From positions 3,348,001 through 3,412,000 of the forward strand of contig NZ_CP109467.1 of NCBI RefSeq assembly GCF_036227325.1: a stretch of 64,000 nucleotides of DNA. Direction: 5' to 3'. Shown in pieces: positions 17,721 through 32,525 of this stretch. Origin of the DNA: Streptomyces sp. NBC_01465. GTDB taxonomy: Bacteria; Actinomycetota; Actinomycetes; Streptomycetales; Streptomycetaceae. Both the position numbers and the translations under genes were made by a program. The notes below the pieces were generated by a model that saw only the letters and a list, made by a program, of their open reading frames with translations, had not been told where the DNA came from and ran no database searches. Each line of letters begins with the position of its first letter. Within the stretch, counting starts at the first letter, position 1.

Positions 17721-18067
17721 TACCGGGTTCCTTCCTTGCTGCTGACGACCACGGTGATGTGGCTGGTCCGCTTACGGATCCGGTAGGCACGGCCCTGAGC
17801 ACGCGGACGGAACCGCTTCAGGGTCGGGCCCTCGTCCACGTACGCCTCGCTGATGACCAGCGAAGAAGCGTCCGGGTGGTCGTAGTTGTGTGCAGCGTTG
17901 GCAATGGCGCTGTCAAGCACCTTGCCAACCGGCACGCTCGCGGCCTGCGGGGCGAAACGCAGGACCGCCTGAGCCTCCGTGGCATCCATGCCACGGATAA
18001 GGTCCACCACTCGGCGGGCCTTCATGGGCGTGACGCGGATGTACCGCGCCTGGGCCCTGGCTTCCAT
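17720..18067 (-). CDS. rplV: 50S ribosomal protein L22
   Basis: A 115-residue protein lining the exit tunnel, [33 protein letters not shown]. The ATG at 18067 has GAAGGGA about 6 nt upstream. Another ATG eight codons earlier (18091) is possible but gives an atypical N-terminus. The hairpin-loop segment [29 protein letters not shown], where macrolide-resistance mutations occur in other species, has the usual sequence. Confidence 0.96.
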   Translation of the reverse strand: MEARAQARYIRVTPMKARRVVDLIRGMDATEAQAVLRFAPQAASVPVGKVLDSAIANAAHNYDHPDASSLVISEAYVDEGPTLKRFRPRAQGRAYRIRKRTSHITVVVSSKEGTR

Positions 18068-18108
18068 GGTTGTCCCTTCGGTGTCGTTCATAGTCTTCGC
18101 ACCCCGCC

Positions 18109-18390
18109 TTAGCGGCGCTTCGACTTGCGGTCGTCCTTGACGTGGCCGCGGAAGGTGCGGGTCGGCGCAAACTCGCCGAGCTTGTGGCCGACCATCGACT
18201 CGGTGACGAACACCGGGACGTGGATCTTGCCGTTGTGCACCGCGATGGTGTGCCCCAGCATGCTGGGGATGATCATCGAGCGCCGGGACCAGGTCTTGAT
18301 GACGTTCTTGGAGCCTGCCTCGTTCTGTACGTCCACCTTCTTGACAAGGTGTCCGTCGACGAAAGGCCCCTTCTTGAGACTGCGCGGCAT
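18109..18390 (-). CDS. rpsS: 30S ribosomal protein S19
   Basis: A 93-residue 30S head protein, [38 protein letters not shown], with C-terminal [25 protein letters not shown]. It lies 12 bp after rplB. Confidence 0.97.
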   Translation of the reverse strand: MPRSLKKGPFVDGHLVKKVDVQNEAGSKNVIKTWSRRSMIIPSMLGHTIAVHNGKIHVPVFVTESMVGHKLGEFAPTRTFRGHVKDDRKSKRR

Positions 18391-18402
18391 CTAAACCCGC
18401 TC

Positions 18403-19239
18403 CTAGCGCTTCTTGTTCGACTTGCGGCGGCGGACGATGTACTTGCTCGATGCCTTCTTCGGCGAGCGAGTACGACCCTCCTTCTGACCCCACGGGGAGA
18501 CCGGGTGGCGACCACCGGAGGTCTTACCCTCACCACCACCGTGCGGGTGGTCGACCGGGTTCATCGCGACACCGCGAACGGTCGGGCGAACGCCCTTCCA
18601 GCGCATACGGCCGGCCTTGCCCCAGTTGATGTTCGACTGCTCGGCGTTGCCGACCTCGCCAATGGTGGCGCGGCAGCGGACGTCGACCAGGCGAACCTCG
18701 CCGGAGGGCATACGAAGGTGGGCGTAAGCGCCCTCCTTCGCCAGGAGCTGGACCGAAGAACCCGCGGAACGGGCAATCTTCGCTCCGCCGCCGGGGCGCA
18801 TCTCGATGGCGTGGATGGTCGTACCCACCGGGATGTTGCGCAGCGGCAGGTTGTTGCCCGGCTTGATGTCGGCGCCAGGGCCGTTCTCAATCCGGTCACC
18901 CTGGCCGAGCTTGGCCGGGGCGAGGATGTAGCGCTTCTCGCCGTCTGCGTAGTGCAGCAGCGCGATGCGGGCGGTGCGGTTCGGGTCGTACTCGATGTGA
19001 GCGACCTTCGCCGGCACGCCGTCCTTGTCGTGACGACGGAAGTCGATCACTCGGTAGGCGCGCTTGTGGCCACCACCCTGGTGACGAACCGTGATCCGGC
19101 CGGTGTTGTTACGGCCGCCCTTGCTGTGCAGAGGGCGAACCAGCGACTTCTCCGGCGTGGACCGCGTGATCTCGACAAAGTCGGCTACGGAAGAGCCACG
19201 ACGGCCCGGCGTAGTCGGCTTGTACTTGCGGATTCCCAT
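18403..19239 (-). CDS. rplB: 50S ribosomal protein L2
   Basis: A 278-residue protein required for subunit association and peptidyl-transferase function. [37 protein letters not shown] opens it, and the conserved [29 protein letters not shown] contains the functionally important histidine. It closes with the basic [17 protein letters not shown]. Confidence 0.98.
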   Translation of the reverse strand: MGIRKYKPTTPGRRGSSVADFVEITRSTPEKSLVRPLHSKGGRNNTGRITVRHQGGGHKRAYRVIDFRRHDKDGVPAKVAHIEYDPNRTARIALLHYADGEKRYILAPAKLGQGDRIENGPGADIKPGNNLPLRNIPVGTTIHAIEMRPGGGAKIARSAGSSVQLLAKEGAYAHLRMPSGEVRLVDVRCRATIGEVGNAEQSNINWGKAGRMRWKGVRPTVRGVAMNPVDHPHGGGEGKTSGGRHPVSPWGQKEGRTRSPKKASSKYIVRRRKSNKKR

Positions 19240-19279
19240 TTCTCAGTCCTCGTCCGATTCCGGACGATCCAGACCACCG

Positions 19280-19600
19280 TTAGGCGGTCGGACCGCCGAA
19301 GATGTCGATACGGTCGCCCTCGGCAAGGGTCACGATGGCGCGCTTGGTGTCAGCGCGCTTGCCGAAACCGGTGCGGGTGCGCTTGCGCTTGCCCTGCCGG
19401 TTGATCGTGTTGACCCCGGTGACCTTGACCGAGAAGACCGCTTCCACGGCCTGCTTGATCTGGGTCTTGTTGGAGCCGGGCGCGACGATGAACGTGTACT
19501 TGTTCTCGTCGAGCAGCGCGTAGCTCTTCTCGGAAACAACCGGCTTGACGAGAACGTCGCGCGGGTCCGTGAAGGTCTTGCTGGTGACGGTCTCAGCCAT
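19280..19600 (-). CDS. rplW: 50S ribosomal protein L23
   Basis: A 106-residue exit-tunnel protein that docks trigger factor and SRP. It shows [63 protein letters not shown]. Its ATG overlaps the rplD stop (TGATG). Confidence 0.97.
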   Translation of the reverse strand: MAETVTSKTFTDPRDVLVKPVVSEKSYALLDENKYTFIVAPGSNKTQIKQAVEAVFSVKVTGVNTINRQGKRKRTRTGFGKRADTKRAIVTLAEGDRIDIFGGPTA

Positions 19601-20253
19601 CAGACGTCACTCCCTTCGGTCTCAGTGGTGGCCTTGGGGCCAGACACGAAGGACTCGAAGGCGGCCTTGGTGAAGACCACGTCGTCGGAGACGAGCACGT
19701 CGTACGTGTTCAGCTGGCCCGGCTCCAGGAGGTGCACCTGGGGCAGGTTGCGGGCGGACAGCCACGCGGCCTCGTCCGAACGCTCGGCAATCAGGAGCAC
19801 GTGCTTGCGCTCGCTGACCTTGCCCAGCAGGGACTTGGCGGCCTTCGTGGAAACCGCGCCCTCGACCACGTCGGAGACGACGTGGATGCGAGCGTTGCGG
19901 GCCCGGTCGGTGAGGGCACCGCGCAGGGCGGCAGCCTTCATCTTCTTGGGGGTCCGCTGCGAGTAGTCACGCGGCTGCGGGCCGTGGACGACGCCACCGC
20001 CGGCGAACTGCGGCGCACGGGTCGAACCCTGACGCGCGCGGCCGGTGCCCTTCTGGCGGTAAGGCTTCTTACCGCCACCACGGACCTCGCCACGAGTCTT
20101 GGTCTTGTGCGTGCCCTGACGGGCCGCGGCCAGCTGCGCGACGACGACCTGGTGGATCAGCGGAATGCTGACCTTGGCGTCGAAGATCTCCGCGGGGAGC
20201 TCGACGGTACCGGTCTTGTCGCCTGCCGGCGAAAGGATGTCAATGGTGCTCAT
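19600..20253 (-). CDS. rplD: 50S ribosomal protein L4
   Basis: A 217-residue protein whose extended loop ([45 protein letters not shown]) reaches the tunnel constriction. The ATG at 20253 ([20 protein letters not shown]) is chosen; 34 extra upstream codons are rplC shadow. In E. coli L4 autoregulates the S10 operon through its leader. A long structured leader also precedes this operon (21229-21614). Confidence 0.97.
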   Translation of the reverse strand: MSTIDILSPAGDKTGTVELPAEIFDAKVSIPLIHQVVVAQLAAARQGTHKTKTRGEVRGGGKKPYRQKGTGRARQGSTRAPQFAGGGVVHGPQPRDYSQRTPKKMKAAALRGALTDRARNARIHVVSDVVEGAVSTKAAKSLLGKVSERKHVLLIAERSDEAAWLSARNLPQVHLLEPGQLNTYDVLVSDDVVFTKAAFESFVSGPKATTETEGSDV

Positions 20254-20260
20254 CGGTTCC

Positions 20261-20905
20261 TCAAACCCCCTTGGCCGCGGTGCGGACCAGGACGAGGCCA
20301 CCGTTGGGGCCGGGGACGGCGCCCTTGATGAGCAGCAGACCCTTCTCGGCGTCAACGGCGTGGACGGTCAGGTTCTGGGTGGTGACCCGCTCGTTGCCCA
20401 TGCGACCCGCCATGCGCATGCCCTTGAAGACACGGCCGGGGGTGGCACAGCCACCGATGGAACCAGGCTTGCGGTGCACGCGGTGGGCACCGTGAGATGC
20501 CTTGCCGCCCTTGAAGTTGTGACGCTTCATGACACCGGCGAAGCCCTTGCCCTTGGACTTCGCGGTCACGTCGACCTTGATGCCCGACTCGAAGACCTCA
20601 GCAGTGATCTCCTGGCCCAGCGTGTACTCGCTGGCGTCAGGGGTGCGGAGCTCCACCAGGTGGCGGCGGGGGGTCACGTCGGCCTTGGCGAAGTGACCCT
20701 TGAGGGGCTTGTTCACCTTGCGCGGGTCAATCTCGCCGAAGGCGATCTGGACCGACTCGTAGCCGTCGTTGTCGTTCGTACGGACCTGCGTCACGACGCA
20801 CGGACCGGCCTTGACGACGGTCACCGGGACAACCCGGTTGTTCTCGTCCCAGACCTGGGTCATGCCGAGCTTCTCGCCCAGGACGCCCTTGATGTTCTTG
20901 CTCAT
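20261..20905 (-). CDS. rplC: 50S ribosomal protein L3
   Basis: A 214-residue protein reaching the peptidyl-transferase centre, [36 protein letters not shown]. The conserved [45 protein letters not shown] is complete and includes the methylatable Gln-equivalent region. It starts 14 bp after rpsJ. Confidence 0.97.
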   Translation of the reverse strand: MSKNIKGVLGEKLGMTQVWDENNRVVPVTVVKAGPCVVTQVRTNDNDGYESVQIAFGEIDPRKVNKPLKGHFAKADVTPRRHLVELRTPDASEYTLGQEITAEVFESGIKVDVTAKSKGKGFAGVMKRHNFKGGKASHGAHRVHRKPGSIGGCATPGRVFKGMRMAGRMGNERVTTQNLTVHAVDAEKGLLLIKGAVPGPNGGLVLVRTAAKGV

Positions 20906-20919
20906 CTCGGCCCGTCCCT

Positions 20920-21228
20920 TCAGAGCTTGATCTCGATGTCGACACCGGCCGGCAGGTCGAGACGCATCAGCGAGTCAACCGTCTTCGGCGTGGGGTCGAG
21001 AATGTCGATGAGGCGCTTGTGCGTGCGCATCTCAAAGTGCTCGCGCGCGTCCTTGTACTTGTGCGGCGACTTGATGACGCAGTACACGTTCTTCTCAGTG
21101 GGCAGCGGCACCGGGCCTGCGACCGACGCACCAGTGCGGGTCACCGTCTCGACGATCTTCTTCGCCGAGGAGTCGATGACCTCGTGGTCGTAGGCCTTGA
21201 GCCGGATGCGGATCTTCTGTCCCGCCAT
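20920..21228 (-). CDS. rpsJ: 30S ribosomal protein S10 (NusE)
   Basis: A 102-residue protein, [47 protein letters not shown]. It belongs to the 30S head and also, as NusE, links NusG and the ribosome during transcription. It is the first gene of the S10 operon, with a leader of roughly 385 nt that contains several stem-loops and a motif shared with the rpsL leader. Confidence 0.98.
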   Translation of the reverse strand: MAGQKIRIRLKAYDHEVIDSSAKKIVETVTRTGASVAGPVPLPTEKNVYCVIKSPHKYKDAREHFEMRTHKRLIDILDPTPKTVDSLMRLDLPAGVDIEIKL

Positions 21229-21614
21229 GGCTACTTCGTAGTCCTGTCTCTTGGAAACGCTCTGGTACCCGGTCGGTCATGCGATCGACCTCCGACCCAC
21301 GCGGTCGGGCGTGTCGCGTTCCCTCTACGCAGAAATCCCGAAGGATTTCCCAACCAAGGGTTCGCGGGCCCAATGACCGCAGGCCGGGGATCCTGCATCT
21401 GCCTTCGATGCGACCCACCGGGCGCCTGGTCTGCACACCCCACTGCACTTCCCGAAAGATTCCCGTACGTCCGACCGGTACCACCCGAAGGCGATGGGGT
21501 CGACGAGTACTGTGGGACTCGCTTCCGGTTCTCCCGACGGGAGACGCGCAGCATCGGCACTCAACCGAGCAACCCCGACAGTCTGCCATATGGGGCATGG
21601 CCCTGGCCAATCGA
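21229..21614 (-). promoter_or_regulatory. structured 5' leader of the S10 operon
   Basis: This roughly 385-nt stretch holds no supported gene. It contains the shared rpsJ/rpsL motif (21292-21316) and a UUCG-type hairpin with GAAATCC/GGATTTC arms (21332-21349). It also has a GCATC/GATGC stem near 21395 and a TCTCCC-GAC-GGGAGA hairpin (21530-21544). A GGTCG/CGACC pairing (about 21271-21290) lies between the motif and rpsJ. By analogy with L4-controlled S10 leaders it may be regulatory, but the layout is not the E. coli one. Confidence 0.6.
21292..21316 (-). promoter_or_regulatory. leader motif shared with rpsL, rpsJ copy
   Basis: A 25-base segment matches 24 of 25 positions with the segment at 28264-28288 in the rpsL leader. 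In transcript sense it has a single-stranded CGACAC start and then a hairpin, CCGACC and GGTCGG around a GCGTG loop. It ends 64 nt before the rpsJ start codon. Confidence 0.8.
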
Positions 21615-21621
21615 GCCGTAG

Positions 21622-21649
21622 AGAGTACCCCTCGCGCGCCCCAGGTCAA
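21622..21649 (-). promoter_or_regulatory. predicted S10 operon promoter
   Basis: On the minus strand TTGACC (21649-21644) and TACTCT (21627-21622) are separated by 16 nt and fit the HrdB consensus TTGACn-N16-18-TAnnnT. Transcription would begin near 21614, about 385 nt before rpsJ. Confidence 0.65.
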
Positions 21650-21772
21650 ACCGCAGCCCGCCCGAAGCCCGCATTGCACCTGCTCGGGCAACCCATGGGC
21701 CCGTAACTCCATCCCTCAGGTTGAGCAATCGCACGGGACGGCCCGTGCGGGGGACGGGACGGGGCGGCTCTC

Positions 21773-23773
21773 TTGCGTACGACATCCCAGGGGGCCGGGC
21801 TGCCCAGGCGACGGATCCTGACGGGTCTCGGGGCGGCCGGCACCGGCCTCGCGCTCTCCGCCTGCTCCGTCCCCGAGGCCCCGCGCCGCAAGGCCCCGCA
21901 GGCCGATCCGCTGCCCGGCAAGCCGATCTCCACCGGTCACGGCCGGCTGGTGATGCAGATCCTGGCCCATCCGGACGACGACCTGTACTTCATGAACCCG
22001 GACACCCAGCGGATGCTCGACGACGGCACCTCGCTGGTCTGCGTCTACACCACCGGCGGCGAGCACACCGGCGTCAACCGCCCGCCCGGCGGCCCCACAC
22101 CCCCACCGGACAAGGGCGCGTACTCCTCCGCCCGCCACCAGGGACTCCGCCAGGCCTACGCGACGCTGCTCGGCCTGGACCGCTTCGCCCCGTGGCAGAA
22201 GGGCGTGACCACACTCCGCGGCGGTCACCGGGCGGAGATCAACACCCTTGCCAAGGGCGGCCGCAAGGTCGAGCTGATCTTCCTCAACACAGCCATGCAC
22301 CTCTCCTTCGGCCGTCTGGGGCTCCCCACGCTCTGGCAGTCCAGGGGCCTCAATCTGCGCACCGTCGTCGCCGAGGGCTCACCGCTGCAGAAGGCGCAGG
22401 CGTACGACTACGACGAGCTGGTCGACGCCCTGACCGGGCTCATGGCCGCGTACCGCCCCACCGTGATCCACACCCTCGACCCCGACCCGGACATCCAGCA
22501 CAGCCCCGAGGCCGTACGGATCAGGGACAGCGAGCAGATCGGCTACTCCGACCACGCCGACCACACCGCGACCGCCTCCTTCAGCTGGGCGGCGATGATC
22601 CGCTGGGTCGCCGAGGCCACCCGCGACGGCGGCGACGTGCCCGCCTTCGTCACCACCGCCTTCCGCGGCTACTACAACCGGCACTGGCCCAAGAACCTCC
22701 CCCGGCCGGTCATGCTGCAGAAGGCCGCGCACCTCGTCCCGTACGGCGGCAGCCCCAGCTGGCAGTGCGGCAATCCCGGCGGCTGCGGCGACTACGCGGT
22801 CGGCGGGACCGCCCCCGTCCGGAACAAGAAGGGCTGGGTCCGCTCCACCCACTACCGCTACCCGGGGCCGCGGCCCGCCCTCGCCGCCGACCCCGACGGC
22901 AGGCTCGTCGCGTACGGCGTCCTCGGCCTGCGCGCGGTCCGCTGGCGCGAGACCTCCCCCGGCAGCGGCCAGTGGTCGGCCCCCGACGACCTCGGCGGCG
23001 GACCGCTCGCACCGGTCCTCGGCGCCACCGCCCTCGCGGACGGCAGACAGCTGCTCTTCGGGCTGCGCTTCGACGCCCTCGCGGGGCACGGATCGCGCAA
23101 CACGCGGGAGATCGTCGTACTCCAACAGCGCACGCCCGGCGGGGAGTTCACCCCCTGGACCGGTCTCGGCAACCCGGAGCCGACCCCCGACCGCGGCCGC
23201 CGCCTGGGCGTGCCGGTGGCGGTGACGGCACCCGACGGGCAGGTCCATCTCTTCGTACGGAACGCCGACCAGGGCATCAGCACGCGCATCCGCAGCGCGG
23301 CCGGCCAGTGGAGCCCCTGGCGCAGCCTGGGCGGCGGCGAGATCCAGGACGGGCTGAGCGCGACGGTCGACACGGCGGGCCGGGTGCACGTCTACGCGGC
23401 CGGGCGCGACACCGTGCACGAGTGGACGCAGAGCGCGCCCGGTCAGCCGCTGACGCCCAGCCTCACCGGCCTGCCGGTGCCCGGGGACTCCCCCGTCGCG
23501 CTGCCCGCCCCGGACGGCACCGTCGACCTGATCATGCGCAGGCCCGCCACCTCGAAGCTGACGGTCATGGGCCGCCCCACGGGCCCCGCGCTCCTCGGCA
23601 AGGACAACCGCGGCCGAGACCAACTCCTCCTGAACGGACGAGTGTTGACCCGCCCCGGTGGGGCCGTCGCGCTCGAAGGGCCGGCCCTGCACACCGGCCC
23701 GAAGGGCGTGAGCGTGGTGGGCCTGGGTCCGGACGCACGCCCCTGGCTGTGGCGGCCGGCCCGCTCGATATGA
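21773..23773 (+). CDS. secreted PIG-L family deacetylase lipoprotein with beta-propeller-like C-terminus
   Basis: A 666-residue protein from a TTG start at 21773; no ATG/GTG alternative lies before the signal. The N-terminus has a twin-arginine-like RRR, a hydrophobic stretch and the lipobox LSAC (Cys31), so it should be a Tat-exported lipoprotein. The PIG-L/LmbE zinc deacetylase domain (about 57-290) has AHPDDD (His66, Asp68, Asp69) and the distal SDHADH histidines. Residues about 350-666 carry repeated W/DG blades (LVAYGVLGLRAVRWRE, VHLFVRNADQG, VHVYAAGRDTVHEW) like PLL/tachylectin-type propellers that bind glycans. It probably deacetylates N-acetyl sugars at the cell surface. It is a lone gene between the str and S10 operons and ends at a strong terminator. 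Confidence 0.88.
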   Translation: MRTTSQGAGLPRRRILTGLGAAGTGLALSACSVPEAPRRKAPQADPLPGKPISTGHGRLVMQILAHPDDDLYFMNPDTQRMLDDGTSLVCVYTTGGEHTGVNRPPGGPTPPPDKGAYSSARHQGLRQAYATLLGLDRFAPWQKGVTTLRGGHRAEINTLAKGGRKVELIFLNTAMHLSFGRLGLPTLWQSRGLNLRTVVAEGSPLQKAQAYDYDELVDALTGLMAAYRPTVIHTLDPDPDIQHSPEAVRIRDSEQIGYSDHADHTATASFSWAAMIRWVAEATRDGGDVPAFVTTAFRGYYNRHWPKNLPRPVMLQKAAHLVPYGGSPSWQCGNPGGCGDYAVGGTAPVRNKKGWVRSTHYRYPGPRPALAADPDGRLVAYGVLGLRAVRWRETSPGSGQWSAPDDLGGGPLAPVLGATALADGRQLLFGLRFDALAGHGSRNTREIVVLQQRTPGGEFTPWTGLGNPEPTPDRGRRLGVPVAVTAPDGQVHLFVRNADQGISTRIRSAAGQWSPWRSLGGGEIQDGLSATVDTAGRVHVYAAGRDTVHEWTQSAPGQPLTPSLTGLPVPGDSPVALPAPDGTVDLIMRRPATSKLTVMGRPTGPALLGKDNRGRDQLLLNGRVLTRPGGAVALEGPALHTGPKGVSVVGLGPDARPWLWRPARSI

Positions 23774-23780
23774 CAACGCA

Positions 23781-23812
23781 AAGGGCCCCGCACCTCTCGG
23801 TGCGGGGCCCTT
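23781..23812. terminator. bidirectional terminator between the PIG-L gene and tuf
   Basis: Perfect 14-bp arms AAGGGCCCCGCACC and GGTGCGGGGCCCTT surround a TCTC loop between two convergent genes. Short T/A runs flank both sides (TTGCTTG on +, TTTGCG on -). It should end both the PIG-L and the fusA-tuf transcripts. Confidence 0.9.
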
Positions 23813-23856
23813 GCTTGGTGCTCAGTGTCGAGCTACCAGGTCAGACAACCAAGTGA

Positions 23857-25050
<1,194 letters not shown>

Positions 25051-25130
25051 TGGGTCCTCCTGCGGAGTGGTTCTGTACGCCTTGCTTCATCGGCGCCAGG
25101 TGATCTTTGCTGGGATGCCGGGGCCCGGGG

Positions 25131-25155
25131 CATTCCGCACGATCCGTACGGAATG
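25131..25155 (-). other. hairpin in the fusA-tuf gap
   Basis: CATTCCGCACG (25131-25141) pairs with CGTACGGAATG (25145-25155) with one non-Watson-Crick position and a 3-nt loop. There is no U-tract on the minus strand. It is a candidate processing or pausing element that could help decouple tuf from fusA levels. Confidence 0.6.
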
Positions 25156-25200
25156 ACCCAGTGGCTCCGGTGATAAGCCTAAAGCGTGTACTCGGGAGAG

Positions 25201-27330
<2,130 letters not shown>

Positions 27331-27368
27331 ATGGCTCAGTCTTCTCTCGGTCTCGATGTGGGTAGCGA

Positions 27369-27839
27369 CTACCAGCGGTAGTGCGCGAAGGCCTTGTTGG
27401 ACTCGGCCATCTTGTGGGTGTCCTCACGCTTCTTGACGGCCGCACCGAGGCCGTTCGAGGCGTCGAGGAGCTCGTTCATGAGGCGCTCGGTCATGGTCTT
27501 CTCGCGACGGGCGCGGGAGTAACCGACGAGCCAGCGCAGCGCCAGGGTGGACGCGCGACCGGGCTTGACCTCGATCGGCACCTGGTAGGTGGCGCCACCG
27601 ACACGGCGGGACTTGACCTCAAGGGCGGGCTTGACGTTCTCAAGCGCGCGCTTCAGCGTGATGACCGGGTCGTTGCCGGTCTTCTCGCGGAGGCCTTCCA
27701 TCGCGCCGTAGACGATGCGCTCAGCGGTGGAGCGCTTGCCGTCCAGCAGGATCTTGTTGATCAGCGAGGTGACAAGAGGAGAACCATAGACCGGGTCAAT
27801 GATGACCGGGCGCTTCGGGGCGGGGCCCTTACGAGGCAT
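27369..27839 (-). CDS. rpsG: 30S ribosomal protein S7
   Basis: A 156-residue protein that organises the 30S head, [46 protein letters not shown]. It ends with the conserved [19 protein letters not shown]. It starts two bases after the rpsL stop. In E. coli S7 autoregulates this operon. Confidence 0.97.
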   Translation of the reverse strand: MPRKGPAPKRPVIIDPVYGSPLVTSLINKILLDGKRSTAERIVYGAMEGLREKTGNDPVITLKRALENVKPALEVKSRRVGGATYQVPIEVKPGRASTLALRWLVGYSRARREKTMTERLMNELLDASNGLGAAVKKREDTHKMAESNKAFAHYRW

Positions 27840-27841
27840 TC

Positions 27842-28213
27842 TTACTTCTCCTTCTTGGCGCCGTAGCGGCTGCGGGCCTGCTTGCGGTTCTTGACACCCT
27901 GGGTGTCGAGCGAACCGCGGATGATCTTGTAACGAACACCAGGCAGGTCCTTCACACGGCCGCCTCGCACGAGCACGATCGAGTGCTCCTGCAGGTTGTG
28001 TCCCTCACCCGGGATGTAGGCCGTGACCTCGATGCCGGAGGTCAGGCGAACACGCGCGACCTTACGGAGGGCCGAGTTGGGCTTCTTCGGGGTGGTCGTG
28101 AAGACACGGGTGCAGACGCCACGACGCTGGGGCGAACCCTCGAGCGCGGGGGTCTTGTTCTTCTCGACCTTGTCCTGCCGGCCCTTCCGGACCAGCTGCT
28201 GAATCGTAGGCAC
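27842..28213 (-). CDS. rpsL: 30S ribosomal protein S12
   Basis: A 123-residue decoding-site protein, [57 protein letters not shown]. The residues whose change gives streptomycin resistance are wild type: Lys43 in TPKKPNS and Lys88 in GRVKDLPG. It is first in the str operon and is preceded by a leader of roughly 185 nt and a good HrdB-type promoter. Confidence 0.98.
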   Translation of the reverse strand: MPTIQQLVRKGRQDKVEKNKTPALEGSPQRRGVCTRVFTTTPKKPNSALRKVARVRLTSGIEVTAYIPGEGHNLQEHSIVLVRGGRVKDLPGVRYKIIRGSLDTQGVKNRKQARSRYGAKKEK

Positions 28214-28400
28214 TACGTCTCCGGTTTCTGTGTGCCGTCGGTGAAACTAACCTGGAACATCTCCCGACCCACGCGGTCGGGTGTGTCGAATCATGCAGAT
28301 CCCCGCCGCGAGGCGGAGGGGCGCAGATTGCGGTGGCCGTATACAGGCTCGCCGTGCGGTTGAGGACACACACAGGAGCCAGGGCACACCCCAGGCACAA
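28214..28400 (-). promoter_or_regulatory. 5' leader of the str operon
   Basis: No gene is visible in the rpsL-rpoC gap. The predicted leader holds the motif shared with rpsJ (28264-28288) and an interrupted CCCCgCCGC-GAG-GCGGaGGGG hairpin (28301-28321). These two structures lie in tandem between the promoter and rpsL. Confidence 0.55.
28264..28288 (-). promoter_or_regulatory. leader motif shared with rpsJ, rpsL copy
   Basis: This differs from the 21292-21316 segment at a single position. In transcript sense CGACACA precedes a 7-bp hairpin, CCCGACC and GGTCGGG around GCGTG. It ends 51 nt before the rpsL start, close to the 64-nt spacing seen at rpsJ. Confidence 0.8.
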
Positions 28401-28406
28401 GGTCAG

Positions 28407-28435
28407 ATCGTACCTACCGCATCGGCTGCGGTCAA
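28407..28435 (-). promoter_or_regulatory. predicted rpsL promoter
   Basis: On the minus strand TTGACC (28435-28430) and TACGAT (28412-28407) are 17 nt apart, a close match to the vegetative sigma factor HrdB consensus. The start site would be near 28400. The promoter lies between the rpoC terminator and the rpsL leader. Confidence 0.75.
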
Positions 28436-28476
28436 AACAAATGCCCACGCGCAGGACAGAGGGGGTGCAAGATACG

Positions 28477-28515
28477 CCACTGGGCGGCCACCCGCGAGGG
28501 GTGACCGCCCAGTGG
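28477..28515 (-). terminator. terminator after rpoC
   Basis: Seventeen-base arms (28477-28493 and 28499-28515) built on CCACTGGGCGG and CCGCCCAGTGG pair with one mismatch and a short loop. They begin 15 nt after the rpoC stop on the minus strand. A weak T content follows. It separates rpoBC from the str operon. Confidence 0.8.
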
Positions 28516-28530
28516 ACGAGATATTCGCTC

Positions 28531-32430
<3,900 letters not shown>

Positions 32431-32488
32431 TTGTCGTCAATCCCTCTTTCAGGGTCGAGTGTCAAACATGGTCTGAACGGTCCGGGGC

Positions 32489-32518
32489 GGCCGGGACTCC
32501 GTTGCGGGAGTCCCGGCC
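32489..32518 (-). other. hairpin in the rpoB-rpoC gap
   Basis: Perfect 12-bp arms GGCCGGGACTCC (32489-32500) and GGAGTCCCGGCC (32507-32518) with a 6-nt loop fill most of the short gap. No U-tract follows on the minus strand. It may be a processing or pausing signal affecting the beta:beta' ratio. Confidence 0.65.
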
Positions 32519-32525
32519 AGGCCCG

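Noticed and set aside
27842..28213. Possible streptomycin-resistant rpsL allele
   Set aside because: Lys43 and Lys88 and the neighbouring RVKDLPG are all wild type.
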